Shown: one piece after another, positions 49,940-60,400 of the stretch | Layout: every line of letters begins with the position of its first letter | Numbering within the stretch: position 1 is the first letter of the stretch | Origin: Favolaschia claudopus | Lineage: Eukaryota > Basidiomycota > Agaricomycetes > Agaricales > Mycenaceae | Length of the DNA stretch: 64,000 nucleotides | NCBI GenBank assembly: GCA_037176885.1 | Contig: JAWWNJ010000189.1 | Span: forward strand, 310,001 to 374,000 | Direction: 5' to 3' | Made by a program: the position numbers and the translations under genes | Notes under the pieces: model-generated | Database searches by the model: none | The model's input: only the letters and a program-made list of their open reading frames with translations | Told to the model about the DNA's origin: nothing

Positions 49940-50886
49940 CTCCACAATCCTCTGTTTGGTTAAAAAAAATTATAACAACCTGTACACAATTATAAGTTGT
50001 CAGGAACAATTTTGAAGAACAAATCTAGAAAAATATAAGCACCCGAGGTTGCTTATTAGAAATTCAGCAATGAAAACTTATAAGAACCTGCGAGTGCCTA
50101 TAAGAAACACTTTCCCACAGTTGTCAAAAAAAAAAGTTGAGATACAAAAGCTTCTAAATAGCTCAGAAAACACTTCTGTCTCTTCAGAAATGCTCCAATT
50201 CCTCTTGTTCAAGAGCTATAAGGGACAGACTTGAAGGAATCAATGCACATCTAAATCAGGTAATTGATAGCTGTCAGAATCAATTCCCATGACTCCATGA
50301 CAGTAGGAATGGTGACATAATCCTCACAGGTATATAAAGCCCCCAACCACATAATATTGGATTTCTTTTAACACCCCACTATCCATATTGCGACTCAACC
50401 TGCTTATCTAAGCAGCCCACTTGCTTATCTAAGCTTCCCTCTGCCCTCCAACACTGCCTCAGCTCAATAATCAATACTTATAAAGGTCTGTCATGCCTTA
50501 TATTAAATTCTCCAGTCTTTTGCTCAACCACATCAGCAAACCAGGACCTTGATTCATTCTTTTAAGGGACTATCTCAGCTTATAAGAGACACTCAACCCT
50601 CTTTCTTGGTCAGTATAGTTGTTAATATAAGGACCCTTCCTAGCTTATAAGATTTCTGCAGTCCTCAAATTTGCTCTGCATCCACAATTCTTTGAGTAAA
50701 TCCTGCCAGACTCAACCATCTTTGCTGGTCAGTATAATTGTTAATATAAGGACCCTTCATGGCTTATAAGTTTTTTCTCTCACCAGATTGCGCTCCTTTG
50801 AAAAGTTGTTTATTTCCTTCCCCTCTAGAAATTTTCATTGAAACTGCTGCTAGAGTTTTATTATAAGTCAGAAACTACTCTAATAA
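49940..50886 (+). promoter_or_regulatory. Upstream region of the helicase gene with TTATAAG motifs
   Basis: AT-rich sequence with about ten (C/T)TATAAG sites. It includes a diverged ~62-bp direct repeat at 50590-50652 and 50709-50770 (GGTCAGTATA, TTAATATAAGGACCC, GCTTATAAG). Each copy starts at a GTCAGT-like donor and runs to a CTGCAG or CACCAG acceptor-like end, so the two may be introns in the 5' UTR. TATA-like words are too frequent to pick a promoter. Confidence 0.45.
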
Positions 50887-53800
50887 TTGATTCTACAACA
50901 CTGTGGGTTGCCTGATACTTATTACTGCTCTTTGCTCACTATAATGAATATAGATGTCTCAACCTGTGAGCTCAAACATTGTTGCTCAGACTATATTCTT
51001 ATCCATGCTCAGGTGATATCAAAGAAGATTCGACTCAATCATCGTGGGGATCTCATAACTACACCTCTTCTCCACGCAATTAATATTGCAATCAATACCG
51101 ACCTTCTTCTTTACATCTGTCTCCCCTGCGAGTCTGCACATACCTGCTCAACCGATTGGAGAGGTGGGATCCTCAATCATCTTTCCAAGAAACATAACGG
51201 AGTGTGCGACTCCAATACAAAGAGGGAAATTGTTGATCAAACACATGGATATGAAATCAAGTCCACACACATCGCCGACCCCTCACACGATCCACGTCCT
51301 GCATATAGTGGTATCAAGATTGTTGATAATCAAGAAGGATGCACCCACTGCCCGTATTCAGCTAGCCATAAGGTGGTCACCAAACATCAGCGGGACGAAC
51401 ACAAGGATTACACCGGCAAAACGATCCAAAATCTTCACACTCAAGTGCTGAATTCTGGTATACCAGCTTTGAAACCCTGCATCAGAGTCCTTCCTTTCCC
51501 CGTGGAAGCTGTTACATGCTCCCCCATCTCTACTCAAAAGTTGTTGAGCACAGCTCCAACTCCAACTCCATCCCATCCATTCAAGCTCAATCCGGACACT
51601 GAGCAGGCCATCTCTGTTGCGCAGCCTGGGACGAAAATCTATGCTGACTACCTCGCGTTCAAACGTTCGGACTTCCCGCCAGAAGCAGAGACAGACGACC
51701 GTCTCATCAGCCCTTGGCTCAAGCGCACACACTGGATGCGTTTGATTGAATCCCATCTGGATCATCTCGATGAGCTTTGCGATTTTGCGAAGTTTCCCGG
51801 GGAAGAGGAATTTCCGGCGCTGAAGGCGATTGTTGTGTCCTACTTCACTGCTGCAACTCAGTTGGTTGGCCTGACCCATGGGGCTGTACTCGAACGTCTC
51901 AACTCTGCAGATCCAGACAAGGAGTGAGTGATTTCTTATAGTCAGTCCTTTGGCCTTATATTAATTGTGCAGTGGAATCACCAACAAACCTTTACATGCA
52001 CACAAACCCGGTGATAAAACATTCAACGCCTATGTCTCGATCATTGTTCGACTCATCGGAACATTCATTCGCAAATCCAACTACTACTCCCTTCCGTTCA
52101 CTCCTTCCTGTGAAAGCGCTCGAACCACATTCATTGACACCCTCAACAATGGCTCGGAAAGTGACCAAGACGAATCACTTCACGCTTTTCTGCTCTCTGT
52201 GTGGGCTACGACCTGGCAAGCAACGCACGAGGAGCGGGATTGTGATCCCACGTTGTGCTTTCTCGGGTTGTATGCATTACAGTCTACTGGAGAGTTTCTG
52301 GGTCCAGAACAGATGACAGCTCCTATGGCGCGCTTGTCATGGGCCATTCGTTTGGTTGTCCTGCGCCAGATTCATCAGCTGTGTGCCAGCGGTGTCTGCA
52401 AGGATCAACTCGAGGCGTTCAACAAACTGGCAGAATATATCACGGAACATAACATCAACACCTTCAGTTCCATCCGCTCACTACAACACTATGCTACTGC
52501 CATTGCAATGAGCGCAATGCCGCTTCCAAGCATTGTGTTCCTCGATCGCGAGGGCTGGACCGATATGTACTTCAAAGGCCAACACTTCAGCCTGGAGAAG
52601 CTTCGAGAAATTCTGGCCGCTCTCGAGGCGGAGATCATGCGACTTTGGAACGAAGACGTGATGCTCGGGTTCAATCTTCGGGTGGATTATACAAATCTCG
52701 TTGACAATCTTCAAAACAAGAAGCCTGGATACTCTTTCATTCAGGAACCCACAAATCCCTTTCTGCAGCATCGAAACACGTTCCTGCAGACATTGCTGGC
52801 AGATCCTGTCAAGGCTAGAGAGTTTGTCTTCAAGGCTGCTGGCGTTGAGGACGAGCAGATCAACATGACTTGGTGCCGTAAACACTTGACAAGTGTGGGC
52901 AAGCTCGAGGGCCTCCTGATGCTCTATGTCGAGCTTACTCCTGGTGCCACAATCCGGGGCACGGAACTTACCTCTATGATGATGGAAAACACTCCCTGGC
53001 GCTTCCGAAATGCTCTGGCGTTCGCAAAGTTTCTCGCACTCTTTCGCCAATACGATAAAACCACCAATCTCACTGGGAAAGACCGCCTCATTCCTCATGC
53101 TGCAAGCACATTTGTCAGCGACATAATCATCCAGCTACATACCTTCATCCGGCCGTTTGCTCAGGTGAGAAATGGCATTCTTATAACACTATATTGCTCC
53201 TTATATTAACGCAACATCCTGTTTTTCAGGTACGAAATTATTGTTCTCTTATAAGCTCCTTCAACTCACTATATTAAACACACACCATCCCATTTCTCAG
53301 GTGCGAATTTATTCCTCTCTTATAAGCTCATTCAACTCACTATATTAAACACACACCATCTTATTTCTCAGGTGCGAATTCATTCTTCTCTTATAAGCCC
53401 ACACCACTCACTATATTAAAAACAGTTCCTTGCCAGTCTTGTCTTCCCTGACAATGCGTCTGTTGTGGCCCAGTATGGCAGCATGCTCTTCATGGACTTT
53501 GGCCGATACTTCGACTCCCCAAAGCTCAGCTTGCTCATGAGTGAGTGGGCATCTCCAGTCCTTGGATGGAGCATGACTATCTCGTGTTATCGACAAATCA
53601 ACACGGCTTTGCGGAGAAAACTGTGTGGTGATCTGGATGACGATTATGAAGTGGAGACAGATGTGAAGCAGGTTGTGGGTGCGCTACAAGCTGGACACAG
53701 CTGGCGAACTGATCACCGGCATTATGGCTTGTCTCATCACGCAATGCTGGGGGTGAGCGAGGAAATCATACAACAATTTCTGGATGCCAGTGTTCGTTTC

Positions 53801-56397
53801 CAAAAAGCGATTGGTGTTGTTCCCGGCGGCCTCTCTCTCCCATATTCCAGTGCTACCATGGATCACTTTGCTGGCTTGAACCTTGTGTCAAAGGTAGAGA
53901 AGGTGGCGATTACACAGAACATTGATCCTCGGATGGAATCCCTCATTTCGAAACTGATCGAAACGAACCAGGCCCTGCTCAAAGGACAGCAATTGATGAC
54001 GGAAAAAATCGCTGCCTTGGAGCAGAAACTCGAGTCTAGGGAGCCAGTCATCGTACCCCCTCCACCCGCCGTGCTCCAACTCACACATCTGATCAATCCA
54101 TCTTCACCCTTGCGTTCTGAGCCTCTCGATCTTCCAGTCCCCCCTCCTTCCCATCCACCAGCAGCACAACGTCCTTCAGAACTACCCCAGCACAATGTCA
54201 TCGATGTTGATGTCGACCAAGATGGCGATCTAACCATGGTCAATGCAGACGATGACTCGGACATCGAAATCCTTCCCAGCCCTCCTTCCAAACCTGCTCC
54301 GCAACCACTCCCCTCACACAATGTCGATGTCCTCACTCACCTTCAAAACATGTATGGCGATAAAGCTGTATGGAAGGATGAGCTGCAATACATTGCAGTC
54401 CAAGAATTGCTTGCGTTGAAGGGAGATGTCTTCATCACACTCAAAACTGGTGCGGGGAAATCAGCAGTTATTGTATTGCCAACTCTTGTGGAGAACGGGT
54501 ACACCGTGCTACATCTTCCTCTCATTTCCCTCATGATGGACTGGGAACGACGTCTCAAGGAACTTGATGTTTCATACGAGAAATGGAGTGGGGGATCTCA
54601 GCAGTCTCTCACGGGTGGCGATAACCTCATCCTCGTTTCCTGTGACATGGCTCGAACCCCGAAATTCAAACGGGCTATAGCAGAGCTGGGGGTCACCAAG
54701 CCAGTTATCCGCTATGCATACGATGAATGTCATCTCTTTGTCACTGATGCAGACTTCAGAGCAGAAGCATTTGGGAACCCATACGAGATGCGGGAACGCC
54801 CCCTTCAAATCGCTTTGGTTTCGGCGACTATATCTGCTGGTGCTGAAACTATGTTGACAAAGGCATTCAAGCTCAAGGTGAGTTATTTCATTCTTATAAC
54901 ACTGGATTGCTCCTTATATTAACGCAACATCCTATTTCTCAGGTGCGAATTCATTCTTCTCTTATAAGCTCATTCAACTCACTATATTAAACACGCACCA
55001 TCCTATTTCTCAGGTGCGAATTCATTCTTCTCTTACAAGCCCACACCACTCACTATATTAAACACTCAAGAACCCCACCAGAATTGCTGGTCTCAGTGAT
55101 CGACCCGAACTCCATTTTCGCATCGAAGACATGTCGTGTGGCTTTGATGATCAGCTCTCCAAACTCCGAAAGCTACTGCAGTACTACAAGAATGTGACTA
55201 CATCCAGCGGCAACCACTACTGGCAGCCAAACAGCCGCTATGTTGTCTATGTTGGTTCAATGGCAGAGGGCACCCGACTGGCGGATGAGCTTGGGTTGGA
55301 GTTTTATCACGGGCACTCCACAGCCCATCCCATCAGCGAAGAGGAGCGTGCAGCTATCTACCAAAGATGGAAGGATGGTGAGCACGACGGACTAATTGCT
55401 ACCACAGCATTTGGACCAGGGATTGACTACCCTTCGATCCGGCTCACTTTTCACTTTGGAAAACCATTCCATCTCATCGGATTTGTACAAGAGGCCGGCC
55501 GCGCAGGTCGAGACGAACATTCGGCATACAACTACATTCTTCCCCTTCAAGGAATTTGCCGTCCGAAGGAAGAAGAATCTGATCCTTGTGGCAAACTAGC
55601 CATGTGGGATTTAATCTACAGTGCAGAACGAACTTGTCATACCCTGCAGATAACAAGATTCCTTGACAAGGTGGGACGAGATTGTAAAAGCATTGGACGT
55701 TTACCATGCAGTCCTTGCAAACACGGTAAGAATATTCAATTTATTATAACACTATATCACTCACTATAAGAAATCTGTAGCTGATGTCAAGCGGGGCAAA
55801 CTAGCACCAACTCCAATGCCTTCAAATCCCTCCCTCCCATATACACCACTTTCTTTCGCTGGCGTGAAGCGCAAACTTGATGATGCATTTGGCGATGCTG
55901 CAAATGCTGCAGTACTCGAGACTGGCAAACGAATCGCCGCTCATCCACGGGCAGTTGAAATGTTCCGCGCCTTCTTTGCTCGGGTTGGGACAGCATGCGG
56001 ATATTGCTGGGCCATTGGGATTAAGAACCCAACCTCACATTTTTACAGCGAGTGCAAACAGATGGGGCCGACAACAGAATTTTACAAGTTCAAACGTGCT
56101 GTTCGTTACCCGGACAGCGGTGGTATTTGCTTTCGATGCCACATTGCGTCCTATGGCCAAGACGCATTACATCCACCTATGGGCAAAGACAAACACTGCC
56201 CATATCCCAATCTCGCATTGCAGCTTGGCTATGCTATTTTCAACAATCCAACAATTCGAAAAAAGGCTCTAGCACACTTTGGTCCCAGCCCCGCTGAGTG
56301 GTCTACCCCCACAGATTTTGCAGCATGGTTTCAGGGGAAACATCCTATGTACAAGTTCAGATCCATGGCTGTGATTGAATTTTTTGCTAATATGTAG
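50887..56397 (+). CDS. Zinc-finger / tyrosine-recombinase-like / RecQ helicase fusion protein
   Basis: Five exons (50887-51923, 51973-53164, 53426-54877, 55071-55725, 55781-56397) join in phase into 1650 aa. Residues ~77-104 and ~151-172 form two C2H2-like fingers (ICLPCES...HLSKKH; CTHCPYS...HQRDEH). Residues ~660-860 match the tyrosine-recombinase active site: R674 and E677 in IRGTEL, K715 in TGKDRLIP, R799 in SCYRQI, H834 and Y843 in AGHSWRTDHRHYG, although the usual first H of HxxR is absent. A coiled coil follows at ~915-946. The SF2 helicase core has Walker A TGAGKSAV (~1083), DECH (~1175), SAT (~1209) and motif VI QEAGRAGRDE (~1367), RecQ-like. The C-terminus is Cys/His-rich (CGYCW, CFRCH). 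Fungal telomere-linked helicases are RecQ-like, and this resembles them by domain and by the adjacent tandem repeat. All motifs appear intact. Confidence 0.82.
51924..51972 (+). other. Intron 1 of the helicase gene
   Basis: 49 bp, GTGAGT...TGCAG. Contains CTTATAG and CTTATATTAA, words shared with all other introns of this gene. The TATTAA word about 13 bases before the acceptor is a likely branch site. Confidence 0.75.
53165..53425 (+). repeat. Intron 2: tandem array of four intron-like units
   Basis: 261 bp made of units 53165-53229 (65 bp), 53230-53300 (71), 53301-53371 (71) and 53372-53425 (54). Each unit starts with a donor-like GTGAGA, GTACGA or GTGCGA, has CTTATAAG (CTTATAAC in the first) then TATATTAA about 20-25 bases before its end, and all but the last end in TTTCTCAG or TTTTTCAG that abuts the next GT. 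Each unit could splice alone. The 261-bp intron is needed as a whole to keep the frame. Confidence 0.88.
54878..55070 (+). repeat. Intron 3: tandem array of three intron-like units
   Basis: 193 bp made of units 54878-54942 (65 bp), 54943-55013 (71) and 55014-55070 (57). The units are homologous to those of intron 2, in the same order (a 65-bp leader type, a 71-bp type and a shorter terminal type with CCCACACCACTCACTATATT), though the two introns lie 1452 coding bases apart. The acceptor that keeps the frame is CTCAAG at 55070. Confidence 0.88.
55726..55780 (+). other. Intron 4 of the helicase gene
   Basis: 55 bp, GTAAGA...TGTAG. Contains TTATTATAACACTATAT and CACTCACTATAAG, similar to the leader-type and terminal-type units of introns 2 and 3, as if only one shortened unit were present. 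Confidence 0.75.
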
Positions 56398-57049
56398 ATA
56401 AATTGATGTAATATTGCCTCACCTCCAGAGTAATTAACCAAATACACTCACTTCCTTTGCCCTTCAACTTATATCCTATGAAGGGAATCAAATAAGAGCC
56501 CACTAATCATAAAACTATAATGCTGAACCACTAGATTCCTTTTTGGGACAGTAGAAGTTGCATCAACTTCCTATTATGGGTTCATACTCTGTCATTGATT
56601 TTGCCAAATATGTTGCCCTTCCCCCTTGCAAGATACCATCAATAGTGACTCATATAGTGTATATTCACGTCTCAATGCATTATCCAAGTCCTATACCTGG
56701 TAAATTTCCATTGACTTGAATTCAACCTCAATCCAATCAAATCAAAATGAAGCATTCACATATCCCTCTGCCCCCCATGGTTCTTGCTAAATGAGCTCAG
56801 ATACATTGGCTAGGGCTGTACCTAGCTTCCTGAAACGTTTATACTACTCCCTACCTGGTGGTTATGCTTCCCAGGCCCTTGAACTACAGCTTTGACCAGG
56901 TCAAAGCATATTAATCCAAATCTCCATTTCCCTGCCTTGAATATAGCTCACAGGTGTTGATTTGGGTAGTAGATACTATACTAAAATGTTTCTGATTGTT
57001 CTAAGCACTAAATGCTGTGTATGGATGGGTGAGAAAACACAGTAGGTGT
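56398..57049. other. Spacer downstream of the helicase gene
   Basis: AT-rich, non-coding. The helicase gene 3' UTR must lie at its start. No terminator-like or repeat structure was assigned. Confidence 0.5.
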
Positions 57050-57420
57050 GCTTGGACCAGGCAAACAAAATGAACAAAATCATGATCTGTTGCTGTTGAA
57101 ACTGTTAGATATGGAGCATATATGTTTATTGGGTATCTAGGTAAGTCCTCATCTGCTGTCTAAGCGCTACAACTGGTAGCTTTTATTCAGTTTGAATGTG
57201 GATCACTAGCTTGGACCAACCAAAGAAATTTATCAAATTCAGAATCAATGGGGATTTCATGTACTCAGATGCAGGTGACCTGTAGTCATGTCAATGTCTA
57301 GGTACTTCTCTGTATGATATTCAAAGCTCTGAGTGTGAATTTGATGCAATCGGATACTAAATCCATAGCTTGGACCGGCTGAAGCAAGGGAAGGCTCATA
57401 GTTAGTGTAATGAACGGTGT
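57050..57420. repeat. Diverged 159-bp tandem repeat
   Basis: The word GCTTGGACC occurs at 57050, 57209 and 57368, spaced exactly 159 bp apart. Accompanying similarity (ATCTAGGTAAGTCC versus GTCTAGGTACTTCT; CTAAGCGCT versus CAAAGCTCT) supports an old tandem repeat of two to three units. It directly precedes the 2372-bp repeat. Confidence 0.6.
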
Positions 57421-60400
57421 GAACAAAACCATTTCTTATAGTCGACGGCAAAGCCTTATAATAATGAATGCCACTAAAAGCCAACCATATAAGAATTGCG
57501 ACTCACTGCCAAAAAAAATTATAAGCCAGAGCCAAGGCTTATAAGAAATGCAATTAAAATAGCTGACTCTGAGGTCTTGTAAGAAATCGGTAAAAATGGT
57601 CAAGACCAAAAGGGTGCCAAATAGCCTGGGAATCAGCCTAGTGTCACCGCAAACACCCGAACAGGTGTCGTTGACGTGCTATATTGACTTGGATGGAAAC
57701 CGTACGGCTGGGACCGAAACCTGACTACGACAATCAATTGACCACCGATTGCCTTGGGTATAGGCCCGAATGGAAGCGTTTGACGAGGACTATAAGATTA
57801 TGTCATCAGTGATTGAGTCTCAGCTCACCTGACATTTACGACTGGGTCAAACACTGCGTTCGAAGCCATACGGAATGCACAAGGCAATACCAAAGCACGG
57901 CTGTTAAGGTTTGGGACAACTCCCCAGCACAGACGTTAAGGTTAGTGGTCCCACTCCCCCGATGGAATTCACTAGAATATAAAATTTTTTCGGCAGCTTC
58001 GGAAAGGAAACCGCGGACCAAGCAATCCAGCAAGGCAATGCACGGGTTAACAACGGAATCCAGCAAGACATTGGCGAACTAGCCGCTCACAGCTGCCCGC
58101 TAGAACGTAAAGGAAGTTGCGGGTGACCAAGTCAATGGAAGCACGTACTTGAGTGTACAAGCCAATGGTCAACAATACATCACCAAGTACGATGGCAGGC
58201 AATCAATCAACCCAGTCTGCCTAGTGAGTATCATCCCTTGCAACAACAGCAACTGTCCCCGCTGTTTCTATCTACTTCTCCCGGAGGCGTGTCAAATGGA
58301 CCCACGACATCAAGAAGTAAAATAGCAGGCAATCAACCCAGTCTGACCCTGTCGAACACATTCGGAGTGCTCTACCCACCAGGCCAGCCTGAGTCAGAGC
58401 AGCAACTGCTTGCCTTGCAGTTTTGATTTCTACAAAACGACCCCGCACCAAGCCAACTTGGACCGCCGCAACTACATCCGTCTGAGCAGCTATAAGGACC
58501 AGAGATGTCTCAGAGCGGGCACAACCACTTGCCTTCAAAGGCTGCGTTTGAGTCTCCAATAGCGAACAGACTCTGCTGACCGCAAATCGTAGCCAAGTCA
58601 AACCCAACGTACCGGACTCAATTAGCCACTCATTGCCTTGGGTATAGGCTCGAAACGAAGCATTTGCCCAGCATTATAAGGCTATATGCGTGGCGGGAAA
58701 ATCCGAGGGCAATGAGGCACTCAAGTAGGGTACGGACTTGAATATTGCCTTTGAACGCAAGCCAGTCGTCTTGAGTGAATGCATCTGGGTATTCTCAATG
58801 ACTTGCCCTCAAAGCTAAGGATTACAAGGCCTCCATATCCTGGCAAGGGTTAGGGACATTGGCTTCAGACCGCAGAGACACCGCGTGAAGGAAACAAGCA
58901 CCGAACACCCCAATTGAAGCTATACGGAATACAGCAAAGCAACCCCGCATCAGAGACGTTAAGGTTGGCGACAACCCAGGAGCACAGACGTTAAGGTTAG
59001 CGACCCAACTCCCCCGACGGAACCCACCAGAATATAAAATTTTTTCGGCAGCTTCGGAAAGGAAACCGCGGACCAAGCAATCCAGCAAGGCAATGCACGG
59101 GTTAGATGACGCAATCCAGCAAGACATTGGCGAACTAGCCACTCTTATCCCTCCGCTACTTCGTAAAGGAAACCCAGGTCACCGGAGTCGGTGGAAGCAC
59201 GTATTCAAGTCTGCGGGCTGTCATATAAGGCAACAGCTGCCAACAGAGAGTGAAACTGGCCAGGCAGAGTTACGACCACGTTATCACAACCATTCCCACG
59301 GTCACTGTGGCCAAACATGCTCCTGATATGCTGGCATGGGCTCAAGCAGTGATTTCAACTACAAACGAATGCCCGCGGAAGGCAGGTACTCACACCGTAC
59401 CAGCTGGATACTAGTGTGGAGGTGAAACTTGCCTAAAAGGGCAACATGGAGGTCACGGGTGGCGCTATGGACTTGATTTCTATCAGGATATGACTGGAGG
59501 GACCTATTCCATGACCTGAGATGGGTGGCGGGAAAATTGTCAATGCCGCGGGCTTGGCGCGGAGCAATATACCAACTTGGCTATTTTCTTGATTGTAGTG
59601 CAAGACGTGGTGTGATTGCTTATCTGGACCAAGGGAATGTTCCCACAGACACACAAGCACGTTGGCTTTCTTATAGTCAAAGGCCACGTGTTATAAGGAG
59701 ACACTGTATTGGGCATATGAGTGTGCGAAAATATTCAACTCACTGACACGCGCAACGCAACACCGTTCAAGGAACCGCCATTGAATCACAAAGAACAAAA
59801 CCATTTCTTATAGTCGACGGCAAAGCCTTATAATAATGAATGCCACTCAAAGCCAACCATATAAGAATTGCGACTCACTGCCAAAAAAAATTATAAGCCA
59901 GAGCCAAGGCTTATAAGAAATGCAATTAAAATAGCTGACTCTGAGGTCTTGTAAGAAATCGGTAAAAATGGTCAAGACCAAAAGGGTGCCAAATAGCCTG
60001 GGAATCAGCCTAGTGTCACCGCAAACACCCGAACAGGTGTCGTTGACGTGCTATATTGACTTGGATGGAAACCGTACGGCTGGGACCGAAACCTGACTAC
60101 GACAATCAATTGACCACCGATTGCCTTGGGTATAGGCCCGAATGGAAGCGTTTGACGAGGACTATAAGATTATGTCATCAGTGATTGAGTCTCAGCTCAC
60201 CTGACATTTACGACTGGGTCAAACACTGCGTTCGAAGCCATACGGAATGCACAAGGCAATACCAAAGCACGGCTGTTAAGGTTTGGGACAACTCCCCAGC
60301 ACAGACGTTAAGGTTAGTGGTCCCACTCCCCCGATGGAATTCACTAGAATATAAAATTTTTTCGGCAGCTTCGGAAAGGAAACCGCGGACCAAGCAATCC

